A stretch of 64,000 nt of DNA from Rhodoplanes sp. Z2-YC6860. GTDB lineage: Bacteria; Pseudomonadota; Alphaproteobacteria; Rhizobiales; Xanthobacteraceae. The stretch covers positions 2,670,001-2,734,000 of the forward strand of contig NZ_CP007440.1 of the NCBI RefSeq assembly GCF_001579845.1, written 5' to 3'. The notes under the pieces are model-generated. The model saw only the letters and a list, made by a program, of their open reading frames with translations. It made no database searches and had not been told where the DNA came from. Positions 36,245 through 45,223 of the stretch are shown here, piece by piece. Each line of letters starts with the position of its first letter. The first letter of the stretch is position 1. Both the position numbers and the translations under genes were made by a program.

Positions 36245-36447
36245 GACCCGCCTCCAACTGCCGAATTACGCGGCGCAGTCCGACCGTTGCCTAAAGTTGT
36301 CAACGGCGCGAACGCCCCCCGGTTCCAGCCGCCACCAATCAGTGTACAACACCGTTGCTGCTGCCGATGCCCCTGATTTGGTCTATCTCGGTCCCACCTT
36401 AACAGCGTCATATCGCCTCGATGCACGACGTCTCGGAAGGAAGCTCT

Positions 36448-38811
36448 GTGTCCACAAAAGATTCCCGGCAAAATGTGGCAGCGGGTGGAACTTCCGCGCC
36501 GCGCAAGCTGCACAATCTGGCGTACGGCATCGAGCGGATCGGCCTCATTCCGCTTCGTGCTCCGGTCATTGCTGCCATAATTCTGGCGTTGCTCTGTATT
36601 GCCGCAGGCTTCGGCGTCGACCGGTTGAAGGTCGATGACTCGCTCAGCCAGCTGTTCCGCTCCGAGACCAAGGAATTCCGCCAATACGAAGAGGTGACCA
36701 AGCGCTTCCCCTCGGCCGAGTACGACGTTCTCGTCGTCATCGAGGGCAAGAATTTGATGGATCGGGAATCCATCGAAAAAATCCGCGACCTTGTCACCGA
36801 TCTGCAACTCATCGACAGCGTGCGCGGCCTGATTTCGCTGTTCTCGGCGCGGCAGGCGCCGGAGCCCGGCAAGCTGCCGCCGCCGCTGTTCCCCGAGGAG
36901 CTTCCGACCGGGCAGGCCTACGAGGCGCTGAAGCAGCGCGTGCTCTCAAACGAGATCATCCGCGGCAAGCTTCTGTCGGAGGACGGCACGCTGGCGCTGG
37001 TCGTGCTCTCGCTCGATCCCAAGATCGTCGGCGGCAAGGGCCTCAACACCACGGTCGCCGAAATCCGCAAGACCATGCAGGACGACCTGGGCAGCACCGG
37101 GCTCACGGCCCAGCTTTCCGGCGTGCCCGTGATGCAGCTCGAAATCCGCAATGCGGTCGAGCGCGACAGCATCCTCTACAACAGCATTGGCTTTGCGGCC
37201 GGCGCCTTGATCGCCATCGCCTTCTTCCGCCGTATCTCGTTCATGATCATCGCGGCGGCGCCGCCGCTGATTGCGATCCTTCTCTCGCTCGGCGCCTTCG
37301 GCTGGCTGAACTTCAGCCTCAACATGTTCCTCAACGTGATGACGCCGCTCATCATGGTGATCAGCTTTTCCGACAGCATGCAGCTCACCTTCGCGGCGCG
37401 TGACCGCCTGATCGCCGGCAAGGACAAGTACACGGCGTTCCGCGAGGCGGTGCTGGTGGTCGGTCCTGCCTGCGTGCTGACGCACGGCACCGCCGGCATT
37501 TCGTTCATCGCGCTGCAATTCTCCAACTCCGATCTCATTCGCACCTTCGGCGAAGCCGGTCTGCTCGCGACGGTGATCGCGCTGATGGGCGTGCTGTCGC
37601 TCGTGCCGGTGCTCGGCGTGCTGCTGATCCGCAAGGAATCCAATTTCGCTGTGGCGACCAAGGGCGCCGACATCGGCGTGCAGGCGCTGCGGAGCTTCTG
37701 CAGCTGGATTGCCCGGCGGATGGTCAGCCATCCGGGTCTCTATAGCCTGATCGGCCTCCTCGTCGTCGTCGGCCTGTCGACGATCTACGCCACCCTCGAA
37801 CCGCGCTACCGGCTCGCCGACCAGGTGCCGGACAAGCGGCAGGCCGTGGAAGCGTCAGGCCGGCTCGATGCCAAGCTCACCGGCGCCAATCCGATCGATG
37901 TGCTGATCCAGTTCCCCAAGGGCGCGGGCCTCTATGACGACGCGACGCTCTCGACCATCGCCGCGGTCCACACCATCGTCGAGAAGCAGGCCGGCGTCGG
38001 CAATGTCTGGTCGCTCGATTCGCTGCGGCGCTGGCTCGCCGAGAAGACCGGCAAGGCCGATGTCGAGACCATCAAGTCCTACGTCGACGTGCTGCCCGAA
38101 TACCTGACTCGCCGCTTCATCTCCGCCGACAAGGATGCCGTGGTGGTGTCGGGCCGGATCCCCGACGTCGATTCGAGCCAGCTCCTGCCGGTGGTCGAGA
38201 AGCTCGACAAGGCGCTCGACGATGTCCGCAAGGCGCATCCGGGCTACGAGATCGCGGTGACCGGCCTCTCGGCGATTGCGGCACGCAACAGCGCCGACAT
38301 GATCGGCAAGCTCAATCACGGGCTCACGATCGAGATCGTCTTTGTCGCGGCCTTCATCGGCCTCGCCTTCCGCTCCTTCGCAGTGATGCTGATGTCGATC
38401 CTGCCGGGCATTTTCCCGGTGGTGATGGCGGGCTTCATTCTTTGGACCATGGGCGAGGGTCTGCAGTTCGCGAGCGTCGTGGCGCTCACGGTGTCGTTCG
38501 GCCTGGGACTCTCTGCCACCATCCACTTCCTCAACCGGTTGCGGCTGGAAGGTGGCCCCGACGTCAACGAGGCGGTGGCCGTCGAGCGCGCCACCATCCT
38601 GGTGGGACCGGCTCTGATTCTGACGTCGGTGGTGCTGGCCTGCGGCCTCGCCGTAATGGTGCTCTCGGACCTGCCCTCGCTGCGGCTGTTCGGCTGGCTC
38701 TCGGCTTTCGCGATGCTGTCGGCGCTGGTCGCGGACCTTTTCATCCTGCGGCCGACCGCGATGTTTCTCAGCGAGATGTCGCGCCGGCTCACCGGACAGT
38801 CGCCGATTTAG
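36448..38811 (+). CDS. RND-superfamily (MMPL-type) exporter
   Basis: An inner-membrane protein of 787 residues from GTG at 36448, which has GGAAGGAAG just upstream; an ATG at 36421 would add nine residues but has no ribosome site. It shows the two-fold RND plan: one helix, a large periplasmic loop, five helices, then a repeat of the same. Helix-4-like segments (VMTPLIMVISFSDSMQLTF and VVALTVSFGLGLSATIHF) carry the expected polar residues. Predicted substrates are lipids or hydrophobic molecules. It lies 3 kb from the hopanoid operon, but the sequence does not clearly match HpnN, so that name is withheld. Confidence 0.85.
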   Translation: MSTKDSRQNVAAGGTSAPRKLHNLAYGIERIGLIPLRAPVIAAIILALLCIAAGFGVDRLKVDDSLSQLFRSETKEFRQYEEVTKRFPSAEYDVLVVIEGKNLMDRESIEKIRDLVTDLQLIDSVRGLISLFSARQAPEPGKLPPPLFPEELPTGQAYEALKQRVLSNEIIRGKLLSEDGTLALVVLSLDPKIVGGKGLNTTVAEIRKTMQDDLGSTGLTAQLSGVPVMQLEIRNAVERDSILYNSIGFAAGALIAIAFFRRISFMIIAAAPPLIAILLSLGAFGWLNFSLNMFLNVMTPLIMVISFSDSMQLTFAARDRLIAGKDKYTAFREAVLVVGPACVLTHGTAGISFIALQFSNSDLIRTFGEAGLLATVIALMGVLSLVPVLGVLLIRKESNFAVATKGADIGVQALRSFCSWIARRMVSHPGLYSLIGLLVVVGLSTIYATLEPRYRLADQVPDKRQAVEASGRLDAKLTGANPIDVLIQFPKGAGLYDDATLSTIAAVHTIVEKQAGVGNVWSLDSLRRWLAEKTGKADVETIKSYVDVLPEYLTRRFISADKDAVVVSGRIPDVDSSQLLPVVEKLDKALDDVRKAHPGYEIAVTGLSAIAARNSADMIGKLNHGLTIEIVFVAAFIGLAFRSFAVMLMSILPGIFPVVMAGFILWTMGEGLQFASVVALTVSFGLGLSATIHFLNRLRLEGGPDVNEAVAVERATILVGPALILTSVVLACGLAVMVLSDLPSLRLFGWLSAFAMLSALVADLFILRPTAMFLSEMSRRLTGQSPI

Positions 38812-39166
38812 CGGCACCGAGGGACGGCCCGAACATCGCCTGCGCTTCAGGCCGGGCGGGCTGGGGCGGGGGCTTATGCCTGGCGGCTCGTCAGGCGCAA
38901 ATCGTGTGCGAGCCCCCGTGGTGAATCGATCCTGAATCGCGGGACCTTGACGACCGCGATCTCAATCGAAGCGCCTGCTGTTGTCGGGACCGATTGAGAA
39001 TCTGGCGGATTTTCGCTGCAATATCAGCCAGCGGGCGCGGCGTCGCGGTTAACGCTTAGCCAACGCGCGCGCTCGGGTTTGAATCAGATTTGCTCTCGCA
39101 ATCGAACGCGATTGCAGAGTTTCGTCTTTAAACAATCCGCCTGCCGGGAAATTCGGGAGGCGGGTT
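38812..39166. other. Intergenic region with nested hairpin
   Basis: A 355-base gap between two plus-strand genes with no plausible gene. A GGGGGCT / AGCCCCC pair at 38868-38874 and 38911-38917 encloses an inner GCCTG/CAGGC stem, a possible weak 3' structure for the exporter transcript (no T-run). The last part is less GC-rich and likely contains the promoter of the peptidase gene. Confidence 0.4.
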
Positions 39167-40000
39167 GTGTTGAAAAAAATCACGGGCGCTTGGCTGCTGG
39201 CCGTGCTGGCGATGGGCGCGTTTGGTCAGCATGCGGATGCGACGCTGCTCAGCATGCCGAAATCGCTGAAGAGTTCGTCGCCGCTCGAGGGCGTCGAGAT
39301 GAGCCTGGCGATCTGGGGGCCATCCACGAAGAGCTTCTACTGCGTCATGCATCTCACGGCGTGCCAACGCGTGCCCAGCCAGGCTGTGGCGAGGCAGTTA
39401 CCGCCCAAGGCGCTGGAGTTCAACCAGGCTCGGCCGCAGCCGGAGCAGGTTGCGCTGTTCGGCATGCCGAAGTCGCTGCGCGGCCAGCTGGATCGCGTGC
39501 CGCAGGACACGCCGACGCTTGCGCCGATGGCTCACACGATGTTCTGCCTGCAGTATCCGAAGGACTGCGAGGTTCGCAAGATTGCATTCCGCGGCACCAA
39601 GCTCGATCTGACCGCCGCGCGGATGAGCGAACTGGACGCCGTCAACACCAAGGTCAATCGCAACATCCGGCCGGAGCGCAACACGCGTGGCTTCGCCGGC
39701 GAGAAGTGGCTGATTTCTCCGGCCTCCGGCGATTGCAACGACTACGCCGTGACCAAGCGCCATGAGCTTCTCAAGCGCGGCTGGCCGTCGCGTTCGCTGC
39801 TGCTCGCCGAAGTCGTGGTCCCGGGGGGCGAACATCATCTGATCGTGGTCGTGCGCACCAAGCAGGGGGATTACCTCCTCGACAACCTCTCGTCTTCGGT
39901 CCAGGCCTGGAGCCGGCCGGGCTATCAGTGGGTCCGCATGCAGTCGGGCACCAACCCGAAAATCTGGTCGACGGTGAAGCCCACCGCACGATCAGCGTAA
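39167..40000 (+). CDS. Transglutaminase-like cysteine peptidase (BTLCP family)
   Basis: A 277-residue exported protein. A signal peptide covers about residues 1-25. The catalytic triad is visible: Cys in GDCNDYAVTKR, His in EHHLIVVVRT and Asp in DYLLDNL. BTLCP enzymes such as LapG cleave adhesins in the periplasm in some bacteria, but most are uncharacterised. The N-terminal part holds two similar segments (MPKSLKSS ... FYCVMHLTAC and MPKSLRGQ ... FCLQYPKDC), as if the substrate-side strand had been duplicated. GTG at 39167 is favoured by GGGAGG six bases upstream. Confidence 0.87.
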   Translation: MLKKITGAWLLAVLAMGAFGQHADATLLSMPKSLKSSSPLEGVEMSLAIWGPSTKSFYCVMHLTACQRVPSQAVARQLPPKALEFNQARPQPEQVALFGMPKSLRGQLDRVPQDTPTLAPMAHTMFCLQYPKDCEVRKIAFRGTKLDLTAARMSELDAVNTKVNRNIRPERNTRGFAGEKWLISPASGDCNDYAVTKRHELLKRGWPSRSLLLAEVVVPGGEHHLIVVVRTKQGDYLLDNLSSSVQAWSRPGYQWVRMQSGTNPKIWSTVKPTARSA

Positions 40001-40194
40001 CGCCCGCGTACCGTTCCTCCCACGCTGGCGCCTGTGATGACCGCGCCGCTGCAAAGCGGCGCGGTCTGCGTTTGGGCTCGGATTTGCGACAGGGGCGGGG
40101 AGCAAAGGCCGGGGAGAGACCCGTCATGGTCAGGAGTTGAACGGATAGGCTAAAAGGGACCCTAACCGTCTCGATTCGGGCGCAAGGAAACACG

Positions 40195-41172
40195 ATGCAT
40201 CTTGAAAAGCGCATTCTGGTAACCGGCGGCTCCGGCTTCCTCGGCTCGCATCTGTGCGAGCGGCTCCTGGCCGAGGGTGCGAACGTCATCTGCGTCGACA
40301 ACTTCTTCAGCGGCACGCGCAGCAACATCGAGCATCTGGTTGGCCATAAGCGCTTCGAACTGATGCGCCACGACGTGACCTTCCCGCTCTATATCGAGGT
40401 CGACGAGATCTACAATCTCGCCTGTCCGGCCTCACCGATCCACTATCAGCGCGATCCGGTGCAGACCACCAAGACCAGCGTGCACGGCGCGATCAACATG
40501 CTGGGGCTCGCCAAGCGCGTGCGGGCCTCGATCCTGCAGGCCTCCACCTCGGAAGTGTATGGCGATCCAAGCGTGCATCCGCAGCCCGAGGAATACTGGG
40601 GCAACGTCAACCCGATCGGTCCGCGCTCATGCTACGACGAAGGCAAGCGCTGCGCCGAGACGCTGTTCTTCGACTACCGCCGCCAGCACAACATGCGCAT
40701 CAAGGTGGTCCGCATCTTCAACACCTATGGTCCGCGCATGCATCCGAACGACGGCCGCGTGGTGTCGAACTTCATCATCCAGGCGCTGCTCGGCCGCGAC
40801 ATCACGATCTACGGCGACGGCAAGCAGACCCGTTCGTTCTGCTACGTCGACGACCTGATCGAGGGCTTCGTCAAGTTGATGGCAACGCCCGACAACGTCA
40901 CCGGTCCGATCAACTTGGGCAATCCCGGCGAGTTCACGATGCTTGAGCTCGCCCAGCTTGTGCTCGATGGCGTCGGCTCCAAATCGAAGATCGTGCACCG
41001 TCCGCTGCCGCAGGACGATCCGAAGCAGCGGCGGCCGGACATTTCCAAGGCGCAGGACGTTCTCGGCTGGGCGCCGCGCGTCGCGCTGAAGGACGGCCTC
41101 AAGCGCACCATCGAATATTTCGAGGGGATGCTGAAGGACGACGCCATCCGCGCGCAGATCGCGGCGGGTTGA
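40195..41172 (+). CDS. UDP-glucuronate decarboxylase (UDP-xylose synthase) family
   Basis: A 325-residue extended short-chain dehydrogenase. The NAD-binding motif is [16 protein letters not shown], and the active-site Tyr and Lys are in the motif CYDEGKR, which marks UDP-xylose synthases rather than 4-epimerases. Other family marks are [22 protein letters not shown] and [15 protein letters not shown]. It should convert UDP-glucuronate to UDP-xylose for surface polysaccharide. It is not next to other polysaccharide genes here; IS630 copy 2 lies 126 bases downstream. Confidence 0.9.
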   Translation: MHLEKRILVTGGSGFLGSHLCERLLAEGANVICVDNFFSGTRSNIEHLVGHKRFELMRHDVTFPLYIEVDEIYNLACPASPIHYQRDPVQTTKTSVHGAINMLGLAKRVRASILQASTSEVYGDPSVHPQPEEYWGNVNPIGPRSCYDEGKRCAETLFFDYRRQHNMRIKVVRIFNTYGPRMHPNDGRVVSNFIIQALLGRDITIYGDGKQTRSFCYVDDLIEGFVKLMATPDNVTGPINLGNPGEFTMLELAQLVLDGVGSKSKIVHRPLPQDDPKQRRPDISKAQDVLGWAPRVALKDGLKRTIEYFEGMLKDDAIRAQIAAG

Positions 41173-41389
41173 TCGGCCTTCGGTAAAGCCGCGCGCGACA
41201 ACTGCGTTGCCGGCATAGATGCGTTCGCCGCCTTGGATGCGGCGACGAACGCAATCACGTCATCAAAAATGGCTTGTATGTGACACGCTCTGCCTTTAGA
41301 GCGGTTCACTTCTTTTCTGAATCGCTGGGGATTCCGCTGGGCTTCGAATTGTGATTCAAGCTGCTGGCTGGGTTGGAGGCCAGCAGCTC

Positions 41390-41749
41390 ATGACCCGACC
41401 TCTGTCCAATGATCTGCGTGAGCGTGTCGTTGCGGCGGTGCGGAACGGTGAGAGCTGCCGGACGGTGGCTTCGCGGTTCGGCGTGGCGGTGTCGTCGGTG
41501 GTGAAGTGGTCTCAGCGCTATCGGACGACTGGCTCAGTGTCGCCGAGCAAGATGGGTGGATATCGCAAGCCGGTGCTCGATCCGCATCGGGCCTTCATCC
41601 TGGAGCGCATCAGACAGACCCCGCATCTGACCCTGCATGGGCTGAAGGACGAACTTGCCGCGCGTGGGGTAAAGGTCTCGCACAATGCCGTGTGGCTGTT
41701 CCTGCGGCGCGAAGACCTGCGGTTCAAAAAAAACACTGTTCGCGCTTGA
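41390..41749 (+). CDS. IS630 transposase, N-terminal frame (orfA), copy 2
   Basis: Protein identical to the copy 1 orfA: 119 residues with helix-turn-helix region, ending just past the A8 run at 41726-41733 where the frame changes to the catalytic half. Confidence 0.88.
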   Translation: MTRPLSNDLRERVVAAVRNGESCRTVASRFGVAVSSVVKWSQRYRTTGSVSPSKMGGYRKPVLDPHRAFILERIRQTPHLTLHGLKDELAARGVKVSHNAVWLFLRREDLRFKKNTVRA

Positions 41750-42338
41750 ACAGGCCCGGGCCGACATCGCCCGCAGACGAAAGCGCTGGCGATCCTGGCA
41801 GGCCGGTCTCGATCCACGGCGTTTGGTCTTCATCGACGAAACCTGGATCAAGACCAGCATGGCCCCGCTGCGCGGATGGGGACGCAAGGGCGATCGCCTG
41901 CGAGCTTACGCGCCGCATGGTCATTGGCGGACGCTGACCTTCCTCGGCGCGCTCCGCCACGACGGCCTCACAGCCCCTTGCGTGTTCGATGGCCCGATCA
42001 ACGGCGAGTGCTTCCGAGCCTATGTCCAGCAGCAACTCGTTCCCGCACTGAAGGCCGGCGATATTGTCGTCATGGACAACCTCGGAAGCCACAAGGCTGC
42101 CGTGCTGCGACAGATCATAAGAGCAGCCGGAGCCAGGCTCTGGTACCTGCCGCCCTACTCGCCGGACCTCAATCCGATCGAGCAGGCCTTCGCCAAGATC
42201 AAACATTGGATGCGCATGGCTCAAAGGCGCACCATCGACGATGTCTGGCGCCAAATCGGCAGCCTCGTCACAACCATAGGCCCCCGCGAATGCAGCAACT
42301 ACTTCGCAAACGCCGGATACGCTTCCGTCAAATTGTGA
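41685..42338 (+). CDS. IS630 transposase, catalytic frame (orfB), copy 2
   Basis: Protein identical to the copy 1 orfB; the DD34E residues are intact. The A-to-G difference at 41867 changes a CCA proline codon to CCG and is silent. Expected to be made only as a fusion with orfA. Confidence 0.9.
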   Translation: MPCGCSCGAKTCGSKKTLFALEQARADIARRRKRWRSWQAGLDPRRLVFIDETWIKTSMAPLRGWGRKGDRLRAYAPHGHWRTLTFLGALRHDGLTAPCVFDGPINGECFRAYVQQQLVPALKAGDIVVMDNLGSHKAAVLRQIIRAAGARLWYLPPYSPDLNPIEQAFAKIKHWMRMAQRRTIDDVWRQIGSLVTTIGPRECSNYFANAGYASVKL

Positions 42339-42439
42339 ACCGCTCTAGAGCGCACAACCTTTCGCAGCCTGCGTGTTGCGGTTGCGGCTGAACCCTTGCA
42401 CGGCGGTGTCGTGCAGCATCCGAAATGGAGGTGACTGAC

Positions 42440-42940
42440 GTGGCGAAAGCAGCTTTGGTCGGTCCGCGCGGGCCCGAGGGACCGCGAGGGAAGCCTGGTC
42501 CGCAGGGACATCCGGGGCAGCCCGGACCGCTTGGCAAGCCCGGTCCTCACGGGCCTCGGGGCGAGGCGGGGCCACAAGGAAAAGCAGGACTGCAGGGTCC
42601 GCGTGGCGAGGTCGGCCCTCAAGGGCCTCGCGGCGAAGCAGGCCCGCAAGGAAAGTTGGGATTGCAAGGACCGCGCGGTGAGCCTGGGCCGCAGGGCGCG
42701 CTGCCTTCGATCGAGCAGGTGATGCCGTGGCTGCACCTGATCTTCGAGGCGTGGGAAGACTACAAGGCGCAACGCGATCTTGAGCGCATTCGCCAGGAAG
42801 AGGCCGAGCGGCAGCAGGCTCTGGAAGCCGCGCAGGAGGCGGCAGCCGCCGAGGCGGTCGCCGACGATCAAGACGACGGCGAAAAGAAGAAGCACAAAAA
42901 GAAGAAGAACAAGAAAAAGCACAAGGATGAGCGGGACTAG
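42440..42940 (+). CDS. Collagen-like repeat protein with polylysine tail
   Basis: From GTG at 42440, which has a strong GGAGGTGA five bases upstream, the product is 166 residues. After a seven-residue lead come 27 unbroken Gly-X-Y triplets ([15 protein letters not shown] and similar), then a short hydrophobic helix ([14 protein letters not shown]), a charged helix rich in Glu/Arg/Ala, and a tail with clusters of Lys and His. There is no signal peptide. Collagen-like triplets normally form a trimeric triple helix; the helix after them could be the trimerisation element. The function and cell location are unknown. A perfect terminator follows. Confidence 0.85.
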   Translation: MAKAALVGPRGPEGPRGKPGPQGHPGQPGPLGKPGPHGPRGEAGPQGKAGLQGPRGEVGPQGPRGEAGPQGKLGLQGPRGEPGPQGALPSIEQVMPWLHLIFEAWEDYKAQRDLERIRQEEAERQQALEAAQEAAAAEAVADDQDDGEKKKHKKKKNKKKHKDERD

Positions 42941-42972
42941 GCTGCCGCCTTCAACCGTTCGGACAAATTGAG

Positions 42973-43013
42973 CGAAGGGCGGATGAACCAAGCGTCATCC
43001 GCCCTTCGTTTTT
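42973..43013 (+). terminator. Intrinsic terminator after collagen-like gene
   Basis: A perfect 14-bp stem (CGAAGGGCGGATGA with its complement, 42973-42986 and 42995-43008) with an 8-base loop is followed directly by five T residues. It lies 33 bases past the stop codon. Confidence 0.92.
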
Positions 43014-43102
43014 CACGGCGCGAAAGTGGCATCGGTCGGCGGCTCTTTGACGGGATCGGAAAGTCGGGCAAGCTATCCACGCGAGCAGTGACGTGAGGAC
43101 GA

Positions 43103-44077
43103 ATGGGACAGCTTGTCGAAGGCAAATGGACGACCGAAAACGTCCTGGTGCAGCACGACGCCAAGGGGCTGTACTTCAAGCGCGACTCCGTTTTCCGTGA
43201 TCGCATCAGCGGCGAGGCGGGGGCGAAATTCCCCGCTGAGCACGGCCGCTATCACCTTTACTGTGCGGTGGCCTGCCCATGGGCGCATCGCACCACGCTG
43301 ATGCGGACGCTGAAAAAGATCGAGCCGTTCGTGACGCTCACCAACACCTTCCAGGAGCCGGGCGGGCAGGGCTGGTCGTTCGGCGAAGCTGGCCATGTCG
43401 TGCCCGGCACCGACCGGCGGGTGCGCTTCCTCCATGAGCTTTATTCGATCGCCGATCCCACCTGCACAACGCGCGTAACCGTGCCGACGCTCTGGGACGC
43501 CACCCGCAGCGTTGTCAACAACGAGTCCTCCGAGATCCTCCGCATCTTCAACGAGGCCTTCGTGGACCTCGCCGAGCCGACGCCGGATTACTATCCGGCG
43601 CCGCTGCGATCAGAGATCGATGCGACCAACGCGCTGGTGCTGAAGGGCGTCAACAACGCCGTCAACGGCTGCGGTTATTCGATCTCGCAGGAGGCTTACG
43701 ACGGCTCGATCAAGCTTCTGTTCGACACGCTGGATGGCCTGGAGCATCGGCTTTCGCAGCAGCGCTATCTGTGCGGCGATGCGCAAACCGAGGCGGACTG
43801 GCGGCTGTTCCCGAGCCTCGTTCGCTTCGATCCCTGCTACTACGTCGGCTACAAGTGCAACCTGCGCCGGCTCGACGAATACCCGAACCTGTCGAATTAT
43901 CTGCGCGAGCTTTATCAGACGCCCGGCATTGCCGACGTCTGTGACATCGCCGGCATGAAGCGCGGCGTGTTCAGCAAGGCTGGTCCTGTTGGCTCGAACG
44001 GCATCGTCCCGATCGGCCCCGCCATCGACTACTCAAGGCCGCACGATCGCGGCCGGCTGGCGCGGCGCGTGGCTTGA
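43103..44077 (+). CDS. Glutathionyl-hydroquinone reductase (Xi-class GST)
   Basis: A 324-residue cytosolic enzyme of the YqjG/EcmB family. The catalytic cysteine lies in AVACPWAHRT, and the thioredoxin-like domain is followed by the helical domain with TEADWRLFPSLVRFDPCYY, a motif typical of the family. It uses glutathione to reduce glutathionyl-hydroquinones, protecting against quinones formed in aromatic breakdown. ATG at 43103 follows GAGGACGA. It is a single-gene unit after the terminator. Confidence 0.9.
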   Translation: MGQLVEGKWTTENVLVQHDAKGLYFKRDSVFRDRISGEAGAKFPAEHGRYHLYCAVACPWAHRTTLMRTLKKIEPFVTLTNTFQEPGGQGWSFGEAGHVVPGTDRRVRFLHELYSIADPTCTTRVTVPTLWDATRSVVNNESSEILRIFNEAFVDLAEPTPDYYPAPLRSEIDATNALVLKGVNNAVNGCGYSISQEAYDGSIKLLFDTLDGLEHRLSQQRYLCGDAQTEADWRLFPSLVRFDPCYYVGYKCNLRRLDEYPNLSNYLRELYQTPGIADVCDIAGMKRGVFSKAGPVGSNGIVPIGPAIDYSRPHDRGRLARRVA

Positions 44078-44169
44078 CGGGTGAGGCGCCTGAACAATTT
44101 GTAACCCGAAGATATTGAACGCGATCTCCGGCCCCCGAAACCAACGATCGGGAGGCAGAGGAGAGACCC

Positions 44170-44439
44170 ATGAAACGCCTGCTGATAACCTGTGCGATTG
44201 TTCTTGCCGCCTCGTTGAGCGCGGAAGCCGCCACCAAGCATCACAAACGGCCTCAAAGCGACGTCACGGTCTGGAACAAGGATTCAAAGGACCCGAGCGT
44301 CGGTTGGCACACCGAGAACGGGATGCGGGTGTGCAGTCACGACTGCGACAATCCCGAAATCCCCGGCTCCGGCGCTCGCTGCAGAAACGTGACCTTCATG
44401 GGCATGGGCATGCGCGAGTGCGTCACCGGCGGCTGGTGA
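44170..44439 (+). CDS. Small exported cysteine-containing protein, unknown function
   Basis: An 89-residue protein with a signal peptide (residues 1-20, ending SAEA). The mature part is about 69 residues with four cysteines (CSHDC, RCRN and REC), suggesting two disulfides, and a Met/Gly stretch (FMGMGM) before the C-terminus. GGAGGCAGAGGAGAG precedes the ATG. I do not recognise the family. Periplasmic or secreted location is predicted. Confidence 0.75.
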   Translation: MKRLLITCAIVLAASLSAEAATKHHKRPQSDVTVWNKDSKDPSVGWHTENGMRVCSHDCDNPEIPGSGARCRNVTFMGMGMRECVTGGW

Positions 44440-44541
44440 GAACGAACCGTGCGGAGACCCGCATCGTCGTGAGACGATCCGGTTTTCGATTCCAGGATAA
44501 GAATCGGAGTTTGGTTTGACTGCCTCGCGCGTAGGTCTTCG

Positions 44542-44573
44542 CGCGGATCGTCGACCCAGGTCGACGATCCGCG
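44542..44573. promoter_or_regulatory. Perfect 15-bp palindrome upstream of SnoaL-like gene
   Basis: Arms CGCGGATCGTCGACC and GGTCGACGATCCGCG are separated by CA. The palindrome ends 25 bases before the GTG of the next gene. It has no T-run, so it could be an operator or a 5' RNA hairpin; a shorter ATCGTC/GACGAT hairpin lies about 80 bases upstream. Function is inferred from position only. Confidence 0.45.
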
Positions 44574-44598
44574 TCAGGACAAGCATGAGGAGTCATCC

Positions 44599-45048
44599 GT
44601 GAGCAAGGAAACAGACAACAAAGCCATCGTCGGCCGTTGGTTCACCGAATTCTGGGGCAAGAAGGTCAATCTCGCGGTGATCGATGAGATCGCCGCGCCG
44701 GACATGCTGCTCAAATATTCGCTGCATGAACCGCGCCGCGGTCGCGATGACATCAGAGCGTTCATGACCGATTTCCGCGCCGCATTCCCCGATCTCAATT
44801 TCTGGGGCACCGCGGATGTGATCGCCGAGGGCGATTACGTCGTTGGCCAGTGGGAAGGCGGCGGCACCCACACAGGTCCGGCCTTCAAGGATTTCCTGGT
44901 GGGCGGCCTGCCAGCCGCGACCGGCCGCAAGATGCACTTCACCGGCACGACGGTGCTGAAGGTGGTCAACGGCAGGATCGTCGAGGAGATCGGTCTCGAT
45001 GACGGCGTGACGGCGCTGACCCAGCTCGGCCTGATCAAGGCCGCCTGA
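44599..45048 (+). CDS. SnoaL-like ester cyclase family protein
   Basis: A 149-residue single-domain protein of the NTF2-like fold. Typical marks are NKAIVGRWFTEFWGKKV at the start, FRAAFPDLNFWGTADVIAEG in the middle and VVGQWEGGGTHTG. The family includes polyketide cyclases and many uncharacterised hydratases or isomerases. GTG at 44599 has GAGGAG nine bases upstream. A perfect palindrome lies just before it and a hairpin terminator just after, so it is transcribed alone. Confidence 0.82.
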   Translation: MSKETDNKAIVGRWFTEFWGKKVNLAVIDEIAAPDMLLKYSLHEPRRGRDDIRAFMTDFRAAFPDLNFWGTADVIAEGDYVVGQWEGGGTHTGPAFKDFLVGGLPAATGRKMHFTGTTVLKVVNGRIVEEIGLDDGVTALTQLGLIKAA

Positions 45049-45094
45049 TCGCAGCCGACTTATCAGAGCGACTTGGAATCGTCGGAGGAGGAGG

Positions 45095-45124
45095 CCCGCA
45101 CGCCCGCGTGCGGGTCTCTGTTTG
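45095..45124 (+). terminator. Probable terminator after SnoaL-like gene
   Basis: A GC-rich 8-bp stem (CCCGCACG / CGTGCGGG) with a four-base loop is followed by TCTCTGTTT. The pyrimidine tract is imperfect, so the call is moderate. Confidence 0.55.
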
Positions 45125-45223
45125 CGGAAATCGGGTGGTTTCCTCACGTCACAAAAGCGAATTTGAACGCAGGATCAGAGCGCAGCCGACTAAGATCGAC
45201 AGCGCGATCGGAGGACATGGAAG

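Larger units (their letters stand above)
41299..42345 (+). mobile_element. IS630-family insertion sequence, copy 2 (1047 bp)
   Basis: Same element and orientation as at 33471-34517, with GAGCGGTTCAC / GTGAACCGCTC ends and TA on both sides (41297-41298 and 42346-42347). Comparing the copies shows one base difference (G41867). It is inserted between the UDP-xylose synthase gene and the collagen-like gene, 94 bases before the latter's GTG, so it may have displaced that gene's promoter. Confidence 0.95.

Noticed and set aside
36448-38811. Naming the RND exporter hpnN
   Set aside because: Nearness to the hopanoid operon is suggestive, but the sequence looks like a general MMPL-type RND protein; a family search is needed to settle it.
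33471-42345. Calling the two IS copies and their cargo a composite transposon
   Set aside because: The cargo is mostly housekeeping-like and normal in composition, and IS630 usually moves singly. Nothing shows the block moved as one unit.
45140-45223. An Ada-box style operator in front of ada
   Set aside because: GCGCA-like pieces are present, but no clear match to the E. coli AAT/GCGCAA pattern at proper spacing was found.
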